NCBI GenBank assembly: GCA_016935485.1 | Contig: JAFGQW010000157.1 | Coordinates: forward strand, 1 to 32,792 | Direction: 5' to 3' | Source of the DNA: Planctomycetota bacterium | GTDB lineage: Bacteria; Planctomycetota; JAFGQW01 | Length of the DNA stretch: 32,792 nt | Part shown: piece by piece, positions 8,220 through 17,999 of the stretch | Position numbering within the stretch: position 1 is the first letter of the stretch | Layout: every line of letters starts with the position of its first letter | Program-made: the position numbers and the translations under genes | The notes under the pieces: generated by a model | Seen by the model: only the letters and a program-made list of their open reading frames with translations | Told to the model about the DNA's origin: nothing | Databases searched by the model: none

Positions 8220-9200
8220 TCACTCGCGTGTCGCGCCGAGGGCGACCAGCGTCCGCCGCACGGCTTCCCGGGCGTCCCTCTCCTCCTCCACGACCTCCTC
8301 CGGCCCGTCCTCCAGCACCTCCAGCGCCGCGAGGGCCTGCCCGATCACGTGCGCACTCCGCGCCCGGTCGCCGTTCGCCGCCGCGTCCCGGGCGGCCCGC
8401 CCGTGCTCCGCCACCCGCAGCCATGTGCCTGCCCGCTGCACGATCCACGCGACGTCGCGTAGCTCGACCGCCGCCGCCGTTGCCGCCGGCTCGCTCACGA
8501 CCTGTCGATACCGCTCCAGCTCGCGGAGCCCCGCCCGGAAAGCCTCCGCCGCCCGGCCGAAATCCCCGTCGATCAGCAACCGGATCGCCCACCGCTCGGC
8601 GGCCCCGGCGAACAGCACCCCATCCTCCGGGCCACCGTCCGGCGCCTCCCGCAACCGGGCGAACGCCTCGAAGACCACGGCCTCCGGGGAAGTGCCCGAC
8701 TCGGCCTGTCGAAAGCGCGCGCCGTCCTCGCCCGCGAACTGCCCGGCGATGAGCCCCAGCCGCAGCAGAAGCTGACGACAGGTCGGCAGCCGTTCCAGAC
8801 CCTGCCGGGCCAGACGGAGTCCCTCGTAGCGGTGGCGGAACCGCTCCTCCGGGGTGGCCGCGCGGCGCACCACGTTGAACGCCTGATGCCATGCGGCGTA
8901 ATCCCACACCTGGGGGCTCGAGGGATTGAGCTCCGCAAGCACCCGGAGGTCCTTCTCGAGGGCGAAGTAGCGGCCCTTGCGATACTGCAGATCCACCTTG
9001 AGCCAGTAGAAGCCGACCACCGGCGCCCGCAGGCCGCCGAGGAGATACCCGTACAGAAAGCGCGTCGCCTCGGGGACCGCGCCGGCCGCGGAGGGACCGG
9101 ACCGGGACGGCCGCCCGGACCGGCGGAGCACGCCTTCCGACAGCGCGATCAGCGCGAGTAATCCTATTGCAGCGAGGGGGCGAATCCACGTCTTTTTCAG
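8220..9200 (-). CDS. Membrane-anchored helical protein of an ABC cassette, apparent CTG start
   Basis: About 326 residues. A hydrophobic segment right at the N-terminus (about 7-20, RPLAAIGLLALIALSEG) looks like a membrane anchor, followed by a soluble, Ala/Leu/Arg-rich helical region reminiscent of TPR-like repeats (FRAGLRELERYRQ and neighbouring helices). No family was recognised. The reading frame has no ATG, GTG or TTG near the beginning. The best start is CTG at 9200, preceded by GGGGGGAG and overlapping the permease stop as CTGA. It is the last gene of a coupled three-gene cassette, so it probably works with the transporter. The frame is open much further upstream, but that stretch is the antisense shadow of the permease. 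Confidence 0.65.
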   Translation of the reverse strand: MKKTWIRPLAAIGLLALIALSEGVLRRSGRPSRSGPSAAGAVPEATRFLYGYLLGGLRAPVVGFYWLKVDLQYRKGRYFALEKDLRVLAELNPSSPQVWDYAAWHQAFNVVRRAATPEERFRHRYEGLRLARQGLERLPTCRQLLLRLGLIAGQFAGEDGARFRQAESGTSPEAVVFEAFARLREAPDGGPEDGVLFAGAAERWAIRLLIDGDFGRAAEAFRAGLRELERYRQVVSEPAATAAAVELRDVAWIVQRAGTWLRVAEHGRAARDAAANGDRARSAHVIGQALAALEVLEDGPEEVVEEERDAREAVRRTLVALGATRE

Positions 9201-10416
9201 GAAACTCCCCCCTCTCCCGGGATGCGCCCCGGCCGGCGCCGCCACAGCGCGATCCCGAGCAGTGCACCCGCCCCCACCAGGCCGGCCGCCAGCGCGAGCT
9301 GCGGCAGGGTCTCGGCCAGCACCCGACTCCACTCCACCAGGCGGCCGCGGCCGAGGGGATCGAGCACGCCCGCGCCCCGCAGATCGGGAATCGACCGCAG
9401 CAGCCCGCCCAGCCAGACAAGCCACGGAGTCACCACTTCGGGCTCCCCCGGCTCGCCCGCCCACGCGACGAAGATCGACGGCCGACCGGCCAGCTCGGCG
9501 TACTCCCCCAGGAACCGCGCCGTCCAGCTGACGACCCAGAGGGTGAGCGCAGCCAGCAACGCGACCGGCGGCGAGACGAGGAGGGCCGCCGCGAGCGCCG
9601 CCGCCGCCAGCACGAGACACTTGCTGGTCACCATCCACCAGAGCTCGAGCGCGCCGCTCATCGCCGCGCACGGCCGACCCGACTCCAGGACCGTCGCATC
9701 CTCCCCCGCAGCCACCGCCACACCCGGGCTTTCGCAGCCAAGCACGAGCCGCCCGCCCCGGAACCCCGGCGGAAGCGGCACGCGCAGCGCCACCTCGGGC
9801 GCCGCCTCGAGGCTCCGGTCGAGGCCGGCACCCTCCAGGCGCACGCGAATCGGACCGCCGTCGAAACCTCCGTAGCAGAACATGGCGAGTCGCGTCTCGA
9901 AGAGCCCCTCGTCGAACGGCGCCTCCGGAAGCACCCAGACCAGGCGGCCCCGTCGCGCCAGGGCCCAGTCCTTGCCCTCCAGCCGGTGGCGCACACCTTC
10001 AACGGCGGGCGGCCCGACCACCACGACCGGACGAACGCGCTCGCCATGGACCGGCACGCCGGCCAGGACCATGACCGCGACCGCCGCCGCGATCGCACCG
10101 GCAAGCGCGGCGGCCTTGCCCAGCACGTACTCGCCCGGGCGCAGGGGAAGCCCCTCGAGCGGTCCGACCCGCCGCGCGTCGCGCAGCGCCACGAACCCGT
10201 GCGCGGCCACCCAGATCGATAGCAGCGGCGCCACCACGTTGAGGAGCTCGATCCACGCGGCGTGCCGCGCGTACGGACCCCCGGGGGCGAGCGCGGCCAG
10301 TCCGACCGCGAGCAGCGCGGCGACCAGCACGCTCCACGGAGCCCGGCCGCGGCCGAGCCAGCGCGCGCAGACCAGCAGCCCGGCGAGGAAGGAAGCACGC
10401 CGCGTCGACGCGAAGC

Positions 10417-10420
<4 letters not shown>
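9197..10420 (-). CDS. ABC-2-like permease with large extracytoplasmic domain
   Basis: 407 residues. Hydrophobic helices near the N-terminus (about 28-46, 60-78, 105-125) are followed by a polar, beta-rich segment (about 128-262), then four or more further helices (about 268-305, 345-355, 372-390). This is an ABC-2-like layout with an outside domain inserted between the two membrane halves. The gene begins with a 4-nt ATGA overlap with the upstream ATPase stop, and its stop overlaps the next gene's CTG start, so the three are translationally coupled. The substrate is unknown. Resemblance to gliding (Gld-like) or other ABC-2 exporters is only at the architecture level. Confidence 0.7.
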
Positions 10421-11280
<860 letters not shown>

Positions 11281-11405
11281 TGGGCCTGTATCTTACGGGA
11301 CGGCCGGCGGCTTGGGTAGCGCGACAGCGAGCGCGCCGCCGCCTCTCGGGCGCGCGCGGGCCACGTCCGCCGGATGGTCGATCCGGCGCCACGGGCGGTT
11401 TGCCG

Positions 11406-11434
11406 TTGGCAAAGTCGCCGCGGGAGTTTTCAAT
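11406..11434 (+). promoter_or_regulatory. Candidate promoter for the FHA protein gene
   Basis: TTGGCA at 11406-11411 (5 of 6 to consensus) is followed after 17 nt by TTCAAT at 11429-11434 (4 of 6). A transcript would start around 11441 and carry a short leader including the GAGGAGG ribosome binding site at about 11473-11479. Confidence 0.4.
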
Positions 11435-11481
11435 TCGGGGGCATCGCCCGTGCATTGCCGCGTCCCCATGTGAGGAGGACC

Positions 11482-12171
11482 ATGTTCACGCTGACTGTCG
11501 AATCCGGCCCCGAACCGGGCCAGTCGTTCCGGGTGACCGAGCGCGCCGCGATCGGCCGGCTCGCCGACAACGACGTGCCGCTTCCCGACGCGAGCGTCTC
11601 GCGCCACCATGCCCGCCTCGTCGTGGAGGCCGGGCGGCTCCTCGTGCGGGATCTCGCGAGCGCCAACGGCACCTTCGTAAACGACGAGCGGATCGATTCG
11701 GGAGAGCTCCGCGCCGGCGATGTGCTGCGGATCGGAAAGGTCGCCCTTCGCGTCGCGTCGGCGGCGGCCCCAGTCGTTCCGCCGCCGCCCGCCGCCGCAC
11801 CCGAGCCTCCGCCGCCGCCCACCACCGCCAGAACGCCGGCGCCGGCCCCCGCCGGTCCACCGCTTGCCAGTCGGATCCGCACGCGCGCCCCTGCCCCGGA
11901 GGCCGCCGGCGGCACCGCCCCCATGGAGATCCGGCGGCGCGACCGGATCCTGCAGTACAGCCCCTATGCCCGCGCGCCCAGGGACCGCGGGATCTTGCAG
12001 TCGGATCTCGACCAGCGGTCCGCACTGTTCAAGCTCGGTGTCGCGGTGCTCCTGGTGGCCTTTGCCCTCGCCGTCATCTTCCTCGGCGGAAGACTCGTGC
12101 ACTGGCTGCTGCCGACGCCTCAGCCGACGTCCGTCGAGAACGTCTTCGAGGAGGACAGCACCCGGCCGTGA
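11482..12171 (+). CDS. FHA-domain protein with Pro-rich linker and C-terminal membrane helix
   Basis: 229 residues. The N-terminal FHA domain (about 1-92) has all the phosphothreonine-binding signatures: IGR, VSRHHARL and SANGTFVN. A Pro/Ala-rich linker (about 93-140) follows, then a basic patch and a single hydrophobic helix (about 181-205), with a short tail outside. It probably tethers phosphothreonine signalling to the membrane; the kinase is not in this window. The ATG has a strong GAGGAGG upstream, so the longer frame from 11374 was not used. Its last 52 nt overlap the convergent glycosyltransferase gene. It is divergent from the ABC cassette. Confidence 0.85.
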   Translation: MFTLTVESGPEPGQSFRVTERAAIGRLADNDVPLPDASVSRHHARLVVEAGRLLVRDLASANGTFVNDERIDSGELRAGDVLRIGKVALRVASAAAPVVPPPPAAAPEPPPPPTTARTPAPAPAGPPLASRIRTRAPAPEAAGGTAPMEIRRRDRILQYSPYARAPRDRGILQSDLDQRSALFKLGVAVLLVAFALAVIFLGGRLVHWLLPTPQPTSVENVFEEDSTRP

Positions 12172-13244
12172 AGTGCGAGCAGCCGCGCGGCAGCGCGGCG
12201 CCAGGTGAAACCCGCCGCCCTTCGGCGCGCGCGCTCGACCCGCTCGCGAACCTCGGCGCCGCCCGCCAGGACCACCCCCAGCACTTCGGCCCAGCTCTCC
12301 GCGCTGGCGCGCGGCACGACCCATCCTCCCCGGCCGACCACCTCGGGCAGCGCGCCAGCGTCGGCCACCACGACCGGGCAGCCGGCCGCCATCGCCTCCA
12401 GGGCCGTGAGACCGAATCCCTCGGTGATCGAGGGCACGATGAGACAGGCCGCCCCGGCGATCAGGCGATCGCGCTCCGGGTCGGCGAGATAGCCGGGAAA
12501 CCGCGCCCGCCCGGCGCACCGCCGCGGCGGGACGCCGGCGCCGATCCAGGTGAGCCGCACCGGTGCGCCCGTAGCCGTGCGCTCGTTCAGCCGCGCCACC
12601 GCCGCCACGGCGAGCTCGACCCCCTTCTTCGGGCGCAGCGTGCCGACTGCGATGATCTCCCGTGCGGCGTGTCGCCCGACCCGCCGGCCCCGCGGGCCCG
12701 GCACCCCGGGAGGCACCCATCCCAGCGGCCGGTCCGCGGCCCAGCCCGCTGCACGTGCGGCGCGCCCGGTGTGGCGCGAGATCACCGCCAACCCCGCGGC
12801 CCAGCGCCGCGCGGCCGCCCATCCCGTCGCCTGCCGTAGCGTTCGCACGCATCCCTCGGCGCGAAGCGCGCTCGCATCCGGCACCTCGTACGCAGTGGCG
12901 ACGACCGGCACTCCGCACGGCGGCGGGACAGCCATGAAGAAGGAATGGAACAGGTGCGGCCGGCAACGGCGCAGCGCCCCGGGAAGATGCGCCAGCCGGT
13001 AGGCGGGCCCGGCACCGAGCCGCACGACCTCGGCCCCGCGCCCCCGGAGCTCCGGCCCCGGGAAGTCCGCCGCGTGCGCCGCCGGCACGTCCGGAACGAA
13101 GAGGGTCAGGGCGACGGGATGGGAAGCGGCCAGCGCGGCCTCGAGGAGCCCCCGGGCGTAGCGCGCGACACCCGTGGGGCGCGTCTCGAGAAGCGGCGTC
13201 GCGTCCACTGCAAGGCGGAACGGACGCGGCAGCGACTGCCTCAT
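12120..13244 (-). CDS. GT4-type glycosyltransferase (second of a coupled pair)
   Basis: 374 residues. A GT-B fold glycosyltransferase: an N-terminal acceptor domain with a TGVARYARGLLEA glycine loop, and a C-terminal nucleotide-sugar domain with AVGTLRPKKGVELAV and the EX7E-type motif in SITEGFGLTALEAMAAG. A retaining transferase acting on a sugar-nucleotide donor is inferred; acceptor and sugar are unknown. The start overlaps the upstream glycosyltransferase stop as ATGA, so the two are coupled. Its 3' end overlaps the convergent FHA gene by 52 nt, and the last residues (SSSKTFSTDVG) may reflect run-on into that overlap. Probably part of surface polysaccharide assembly, given the flippase 5 kb away. 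Confidence 0.88.
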   Translation of the reverse strand: MRQSLPRPFRLAVDATPLLETRPTGVARYARGLLEAALAASHPVALTLFVPDVPAAHAADFPGPELRGRGAEVVRLGAGPAYRLAHLPGALRRCRPHLFHSFFMAVPPPCGVPVVATAYEVPDASALRAEGCVRTLRQATGWAAARRWAAGLAVISRHTGRAARAAGWAADRPLGWVPPGVPGPRGRRVGRHAAREIIAVGTLRPKKGVELAVAAVARLNERTATGAPVRLTWIGAGVPPRRCAGRARFPGYLADPERDRLIAGAACLIVPSITEGFGLTALEAMAAGCPVVVADAGALPEVVGRGGWVVPRASAESWAEVLGVVLAGGAEVRERVERARRRAAGFTWRRAAARLLALHGRVLSSSKTFSTDVG

Positions 13245-14377
13245 GACAGCGCCTCCCGGTACGCCGCGAGCGTGCTCCGCGCCGCGCGCTCCCAGGTGAA
13301 CGCCGCCGCCCGCGCGGGTCCCTCCCGGGAGAGCCGCGCGCGCAGCGCCGCGTCATCCAGGAGGCACTCGAGCGCCTCGGCAATCGCCGCCACGTCCCGC
13401 GGATCTACCCTGAGCGCCGCGGATCCGGCCGCCTCGGGTAGCGCCGTCGCGTCGGCCACCACCGCCGGCACGCCGCAGGCGAGCGCCTCGAGCACGGGCA
13501 GGCCGAACCCCTCGTAGAGCGACACGTAGGCAAAGGCCGCGGCCCCCCGGTAGAGCGCCGGCAGATCCGGATCGGCCACGGCTCCGAGCACGCAGATGCG
13601 CTCCCGCAGCGGCGACGCCGCGATCGCCGCCAGGACGGGCGCCTCGAGCCAGCCGCGCCGGCCCGCGAGCACGAGTCCGAGTCCCGCACGGCTCCGCGCC
13701 ACGCGTTCGAACGCGGCGACGAGCCGCGGCAGGTTCTTGCGCGGCTCGAGGGTCCCGACGTGAAGAACGTAGGAAGCGGGCAGCGCGAGCCGCCGGCGCA
13801 GCGCCGCCACGTCGTCCCCGCTCGCGCCGCCGAAGAATGCCCGGTCCACACCCGGCGGCACCACGCGCAGACGGCGCGCGTCGAGCGACAGCACGCGCAC
13901 GGCCTCGGCGGCGGTATGTCCGGAGTGCACGAGCACGAGCCGCGCCGCCGGGGCCAGGCGCTCGGTCACGCCGCGGAGCGCCGCCACCGCGCGGGCCTCG
14001 TGCCAGGAGGGATCCACGGCAAAGCTGAGGTCGTGCAGCGTGAAGACGTGGGGGGTGTCGCGAAGCGGCAGATACGTGAAGTCCGTGAAGTGGAACAGGT
14101 CCACGCGACCGAAGTGCCACTCGGCTCCGTACCCCAGGCGGCCGAGCGCCTGCACCAGCCGGGCCGGCACCGGCGCGCGGCACACCTCGAGCGCGGCGCT
14201 CCGCGGCAGGCGGGCGCTGCCGCCGAACCGCCGGATGTGGCAAGCGTAGAGCCGCAGCCGCGCATCGATCTGCCCGTCCTCCGCCAGGTGCTTGAACCCC
14301 TCGACGAGGCCCCGGGTATAGCGTCCGATTCCCGCCCAGGAGGTCAGTGCCGACCGGTAGTCGATGCCGATTTTCAT
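13241..14377 (-). CDS. GT4-type glycosyltransferase (first of a coupled pair)
   Basis: 378 residues from the ATG at 14377. A GT-B glycosyltransferase resembling WbaZ/mannosyltransferase-type GT4 enzymes. The N-terminus has GIDYRSALTSWAGIGRYTRG, the middle TLHDLSFAVDPSWHEAR and the VHSGHTAAEAV helix. The donor domain has HVGTLEPRKNLPRLV and the EX7E motif in SLYEGFGLPVLEALACG. It shares clear features with the next gene (WERAA and TWRRAA tails), suggesting a duplication. The frame is open to 14566, but the MKIGID start matches the usual beginning of the fold, with GGGGCGG just upstream. It is divergent from the secreted beta-helix protein. Confidence 0.9.
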   Translation of the reverse strand: MKIGIDYRSALTSWAGIGRYTRGLVEGFKHLAEDGQIDARLRLYACHIRRFGGSARLPRSAALEVCRAPVPARLVQALGRLGYGAEWHFGRVDLFHFTDFTYLPLRDTPHVFTLHDLSFAVDPSWHEARAVAALRGVTERLAPAARLVLVHSGHTAAEAVRVLSLDARRLRVVPPGVDRAFFGGASGDDVAALRRRLALPASYVLHVGTLEPRKNLPRLVAAFERVARSRAGLGLVLAGRRGWLEAPVLAAIAASPLRERICVLGAVADPDLPALYRGAAAFAYVSLYEGFGLPVLEALACGVPAVVADATALPEAAGSAALRVDPRDVAAIAEALECLLDDAALRARLSREGPARAAAFTWERAARSTLAAYREALS

Positions 14378-14685
14378 CCGCCCCGCGTCGCGCTCCCACG
14401 GAAAGTTCTTCCCGCGCCGAAGCCGGTTCGATGCCGGGCGCCGATGGCTTCCCTGGCGACCCGGACGCGGGCCGGGCCCGCCGCGCGGCAGCAGCCCGCC
14501 CGCGCGCCCCGGCTGCTTTTTCCGGCACCCATGGTGACGCGGCCGCCCCGGCGCTTCAACTCCCATTCAGGGGTCGACTTGCTGCGCCGATAAAGACTCC
14601 GGGACGCCCGCGGAGGCTGCCCGGGCGAATCCTCCCTGTTCGATGCCGTCACCGTCCATTCGGCACCGCGTTGGAGCTGACGACC
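14378..14685. other. Divergent intergenic region
   Basis: This separates the glycosyltransferase pair from the beta-helix gene and should hold both promoters. I see GATAAA around 14588 on the plus strand but no matching -35. I found no sigma-54 element with correct spacing and no strong palindrome. Confidence 0.4.
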
Positions 14686-16317
14686 ATGAGCCGGACCGCA
14701 GCGGTTCTCGCCGCGGCGTGGATCGCCGCCGCCATCCCGGGCGCAAGCCGCCCGCTGGTGGCCGGCGAGTATCACGTCGCCCTGGCGGGCTCCGATCTCG
14801 CGGGAGACGGCACGGCCACCAACCCGTGGCAGACCATCACCCACGCGCTGCGCACGATCCCCGCACCCACGCCGGCCGAAACCCACACCATCCACGTCGG
14901 TCCGGGGTACTGGCTTCCCGGCGGAACCGAGACGTTCCCGCTCGACGTGCCCCAAGGCGTGATTCTGCGCGGCGCCGGCATCGATCTCACGGTGCTGTCA
15001 GAAGTGCTCCCGAACACGCGCCAGCCGCCGGCCGCCCAGAGTGCGGTGGTGGTGCGGCTCCAGAACGGACCGGCCGGCCCGCGGATCGGGGTCGCGCCGG
15101 CGGAGCTCACCCATCTCTCGATCGCCTTCGCGCGCGTCGGCGTGGAGGTGATCGGCGACACCGCCAACGTCCCGGAGCCGCTCATCCACGGCGTGAAGTT
15201 CGCACAGAACCACATCGGGATCCAGGTCACCAACGCCGCGCCGAAGGTGGAGCAGTGCCTGTTCGACGCGAACACGATGGGCATCAGCGCGGGCCGGATC
15301 ACCACGACCGGGGGCGACATGGAGTTTCGCCGCAACTTCTTCTGGCGGAACACCTACGGCATTAGCGCCGCCAACACCCAGGGCATGCTCGTGGAGCAAA
15401 ACCGCTTCGAGCAGAACCACACGGGCATCCTGATGGGCGCGGTCGGCAGCATCACCACGAGCCCCGTGCTCCGCAACAACGTCTACTTCAGGAACGGCCA
15501 GGGATACTCGGCAAGCGCCATGCTGGGAGCGATGCTCACGCCGCAGCTCGTGCACGAGACCTTCCACGGCAACGGCACGGGCATCTCGAGCATGGACGAT
15601 ATCTACTTCGGCGGCCGCTCCGACCCCGATATCCGCAACTGCATCATCTGGGGCAGCCTGATCCACGATCTGAACGGGGTCAGCCAGAACGAGATCCGCC
15701 ATTCCAACCTGAGCACGGCCGTCGGGGTGCCGGTGGGACCGATCATCGGCGTCAACGGCATCCTTGCCGTGGACCCCGGCTTCGTCGACGCGGGCGGCGG
15801 CGACTTCCACCTGAGCGACCGGTCGCCGCTGATCGACAAGGGCACGATGGATGTCCGCGCGATGCCCGCGGCCGACCTGGACGGCAAGCCGCGCACCATC
15901 GGCTACCCCGACCTGGGCGCGCACGAGTTCGCGAGCTTCCTCGTCCACAACCGTGCGGCCTGCCAGCCGCGCGAGCTGCGCCTCGTGCTCACCGCCCGCC
16001 AGGACGCGTTGCGGGTCTACGTGCTGGCGGCGAGCCTCGTCTCCGATCCGCTCGGCGGCATCGCGATCGGCAACCGGCGGGTCCCGCTCTTGCCCGACGG
16101 CATGTTCTTCGACACGATCGGCTTCAACGGCCGCATCCCCGGCTTCCTCGGGCCGATGAACGGCGGCGGCCAGGCCCAGGTCCGGATCTTCGTTGCCGAC
16201 TGGCCCTGGATCAGGGGATGGACCGTCCACCTCGCCTACATCACGCTGGACCCGACCTGCCCCCACGGGATCAAGACGGTCTCCAACGTCGTGTCTGTGG
16301 CGGTGGATACGCTGTAG
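14686..16317 (+). CDS. Secreted right-handed beta-helix protein with a C-terminal module
   Basis: 543 residues. A signal peptide (about 1-27, hydrophobic core then GEYHVALAGSD) predicts export. DGTATNPWQTITHALRTI marks the start of a pectate-lyase-like parallel beta-helix. Repeated short coils follow to about residue 400 (for example LIHGVKFAQNHIGIQV, VEQNRFEQNHTGIL), ending with DPGFVDAGGGDFHLSDRSP and DLGAHEF, the usual closing motif of DUF1565/choice-of-anchor families. Residues about 430-543 form a separate beta domain resembling the secreted protein at 2074-2481. A sugar-binding or lyase role is possible, but I see no assignable catalytic residues. The ATG is chosen from the signal peptide; GGAG lies 9 nt upstream. 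Confidence 0.85.
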   Translation: MSRTAAVLAAAWIAAAIPGASRPLVAGEYHVALAGSDLAGDGTATNPWQTITHALRTIPAPTPAETHTIHVGPGYWLPGGTETFPLDVPQGVILRGAGIDLTVLSEVLPNTRQPPAAQSAVVVRLQNGPAGPRIGVAPAELTHLSIAFARVGVEVIGDTANVPEPLIHGVKFAQNHIGIQVTNAAPKVEQCLFDANTMGISAGRITTTGGDMEFRRNFFWRNTYGISAANTQGMLVEQNRFEQNHTGILMGAVGSITTSPVLRNNVYFRNGQGYSASAMLGAMLTPQLVHETFHGNGTGISSMDDIYFGGRSDPDIRNCIIWGSLIHDLNGVSQNEIRHSNLSTAVGVPVGPIIGVNGILAVDPGFVDAGGGDFHLSDRSPLIDKGTMDVRAMPAADLDGKPRTIGYPDLGAHEFASFLVHNRAACQPRELRLVLTARQDALRVYVLAASLVSDPLGGIAIGNRRVPLLPDGMFFDTIGFNGRIPGFLGPMNGGGQAQVRIFVADWPWIRGWTVHLAYITLDPTCPHGIKTVSNVVSVAVDTL

Positions 16318-16457
16318 ACCCGAGTCGGGCGCGCGGGCGGCAGCCTCGAGTCGAGCGGCGAGAGCCACCGGCCCCGCGCTCCCGGCCAGGCGGCTCGAAG
16401 CGCGCGCATGGTGTGCCGCGCTTGCTTCCCCCGCCGGCCAGCGCCAGCCCGCAGAGC

Positions 16458-17525
16458 TCATCCGTCCTCGAACCGGATCCAGCCAGGGGTGCGGACCAGC
16501 ACGCTGCCCGACAGCACGGACGATTCCCCGTCGCGAAGACCCGCGAGCGCGAAGTCCACGTCCAGCACGACGCGGGCTGGCAGGCCGGTGCGGCGATCGC
16601 ACCGAATCTCGCCCTTGAGCCGCGCGCGAAGCTCGCTCAGAGCCCCGAGCGGACGGAGAGCCGACCGGAGGAACACGCCGCGAAGCCCGGCGCGCAGTCC
16701 GGTGGCCTCCGCCGCGGTGCCAAGCTCCTCCGCGAGCTCCAGCCGGAGTCCTCCCCGCAACCGCACGACGACGTAGACCGGCCCCACCCGGTCCACGGTG
16801 CCTTCGATCCAGCCGCGCCAGCGGCCCAGCTCGGCCAGCCGCCCCAGCCCTGCGCTGCTGCGCTCCGAATCGAACCCGACCGCCAGGGATTCGCCCATCC
16901 GGACCGGTCGGGAGCGAATCGCCGCGGCCAGCCGCTCGGCCAGCCGACCGAGCGGATACCGAGCGCGTGCTCCGGGAAACGCGAGCGAAACGACATCCTC
17001 CCAGCCCGCGAGCGCCTCGGGCATGCCGCCGAAGTCGAACGTGCCCCGGCCGATCACGAGATCATGCCCGCCGGCCGCGCCGCGTGTGGCGCTCGTCAAC
17101 CGGAGTTCCAGCTCGGCGCCGGCGTGGCCGCGTTCCGAGCGGTTTCCGCGGACGAGCTCGACTCGCGTCAGTTGAACCGACACGACTCCGCGAACCGCCC
17201 GGTCCGGCGCCAGTTCGAGCTTCACCGTCACGGGAAGACCGACCGGCTGCGACCGCAGCACCGGCATTTCCTCCCAGGGGCGCTCCCGCTCGGCCCCGAA
17301 GAGAGCAACCATCGCGCCGACGGCGCCAAGGAAGAGCAGCAGCGGGACGAGCGAGTAGCGGCGTGGGCTTCGGGGCGGTGGGACGCGGCGGTCAGCCGGA
17401 CAGGGAGGCTGCGCGGATTCCCGGCGGAACCTGCCGCAGCGCGGACACAGGAGCTCGTCGGCGGCGGGGGTGTGCCCGCACACGCAGGTCCAGTCTCCGC
17501 GCGAAGTCTTCGGGACGGAGTCCAC
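16458..17525 (-). CDS. Zinc-ribbon membrane protein of unknown function, probable GTG start
   Basis: 355 residues from GTG at 17525. The N-terminus carries DWTCVCG...CPRCG (Cys14, Cys16, Cys27, Cys30), a small zinc-binding knuckle recalling RanBP2-type fingers. A Pro/Arg-rich stretch and one hydrophobic helix (about 57-77, YSLVPLLLFLGAVGAMVALF) follow, then a long beta-rich domain presumably outside the cytoplasm. No family was recognised. The GTG has no ribosome binding site, but a TACAAT -10-like box lies exactly 6 nt upstream, which would place the transcript start at the GTG. The frame is open further upstream to 17738, but that part is Ser/Arg-rich and overlaps the next small gene. Confidence 0.7.
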   Translation of the reverse strand: MDSVPKTSRGDWTCVCGHTPAADELLCPRCGRFRRESAQPPCPADRRVPPPRSPRRYSLVPLLLFLGAVGAMVALFGAERERPWEEMPVLRSQPVGLPVTVKLELAPDRAVRGVVSVQLTRVELVRGNRSERGHAGAELELRLTSATRGAAGGHDLVIGRGTFDFGGMPEALAGWEDVVSLAFPGARARYPLGRLAERLAAAIRSRPVRMGESLAVGFDSERSSAGLGRLAELGRWRGWIEGTVDRVGPVYVVVRLRGGLRLELAEELGTAAEATGLRAGLRGVFLRSALRPLGALSELRARLKGEIRCDRRTGLPARVVLDVDFALAGLRDGESSVLSGSVLVRTPGWIRFEDG

Positions 17526-17531
17526 GGCGCA

Positions 17532-17537
17532 ATTGTA
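17532..17537 (-). promoter_or_regulatory. -10-like box implying a leaderless transcript
   Basis: TACAAT on the minus strand ends 6 nt before the GTG at 17525, so a standard start point would be the G of GTG. No ribosome binding site precedes the GTG, consistent with leaderless translation. The -35 at 17 or 18 nt spacing is not recognisable. Confidence 0.35.
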
Positions 17538-17625
17538 GTCGAGGATGCCGCCGGACGGAGGCACCGGGGCCGCAAGGCACAGCTGCCGGCGCCGGCTCGA
17601 GAGCCCGACCGCCGGCTTTCGCCGC

Positions 17626-17775
17626 CTACTTGCCCACCCTGTGCCCGTGGAATTCCTCGCCCTTGAGGATGAGCGCGTGCAGCCTGGCGAGCTCCCGCTG
17701 GAAGAAGCGCACGACCGCGATGATCGTCGCCCCGACAAGGCCCAGCACGAGCGCCAGGACGATTCCTTTCACCAT
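17626..17775 (-). CDS. Small single-helix membrane protein (49 residues)
   Basis: 49 residues: a hydrophobic helix at about 4-22 (GIVLALVLGLVGATIIAVV) followed by a basic/amphipathic tail (RFFQRELARLHALILKGEEFHGHRVGK). It is too short for most gene finders. The ATG is preceded by GAGGAAG, and upstream lies a reasonable promoter (17826-17853), which together support a real gene. No known family was recognised. It lies between the zinc-ribbon membrane protein and the flippase on the same strand. An assembly factor or regulator for a membrane protein is possible but unproven. Confidence 0.6.
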   Translation of the reverse strand: MVKGIVLALVLGLVGATIIAVVRFFQRELARLHALILKGEEFHGHRVGK

Positions 17776-17825
17776 GCTTCCTCGCGGTTCACCGCCGAGC
17801 GCGGTGCGGCATCCGAGTTCTCGGT

Positions 17826-17853
17826 ATGATACCGGGAGCCGGCGCCGAGTAAA
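17826..17853 (-). promoter_or_regulatory. Candidate promoter for the 49-residue membrane protein
   Basis: On the minus strand TTTACT (17848-17853) is separated by 16 nt from TATCAT (17826-17831). The -35 matches consensus at 4 of 6 and the -10 at 4 of 6. The leader to the ATG at 17775 would be about 45 nt. The -10 sits inside a 13-nt palindrome (CGGTAT-G-ATACCG, 17822-17834), which could be an operator. Confidence 0.4.
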
Positions 17854-17999
17854 GGACTTCGCCGTTTCTTCCTCAAGTGTGCCCCCGGATCCTGCCGGCC
17901 CGCAACCCGGCACGCGGACCGCTCGGCCGGACGGCCCCTCGGGACAGCGCGTCCTCGAGGCCCGCGCAAGAGTAGATTCTCGGGTTCCGCCGCGAGCCC

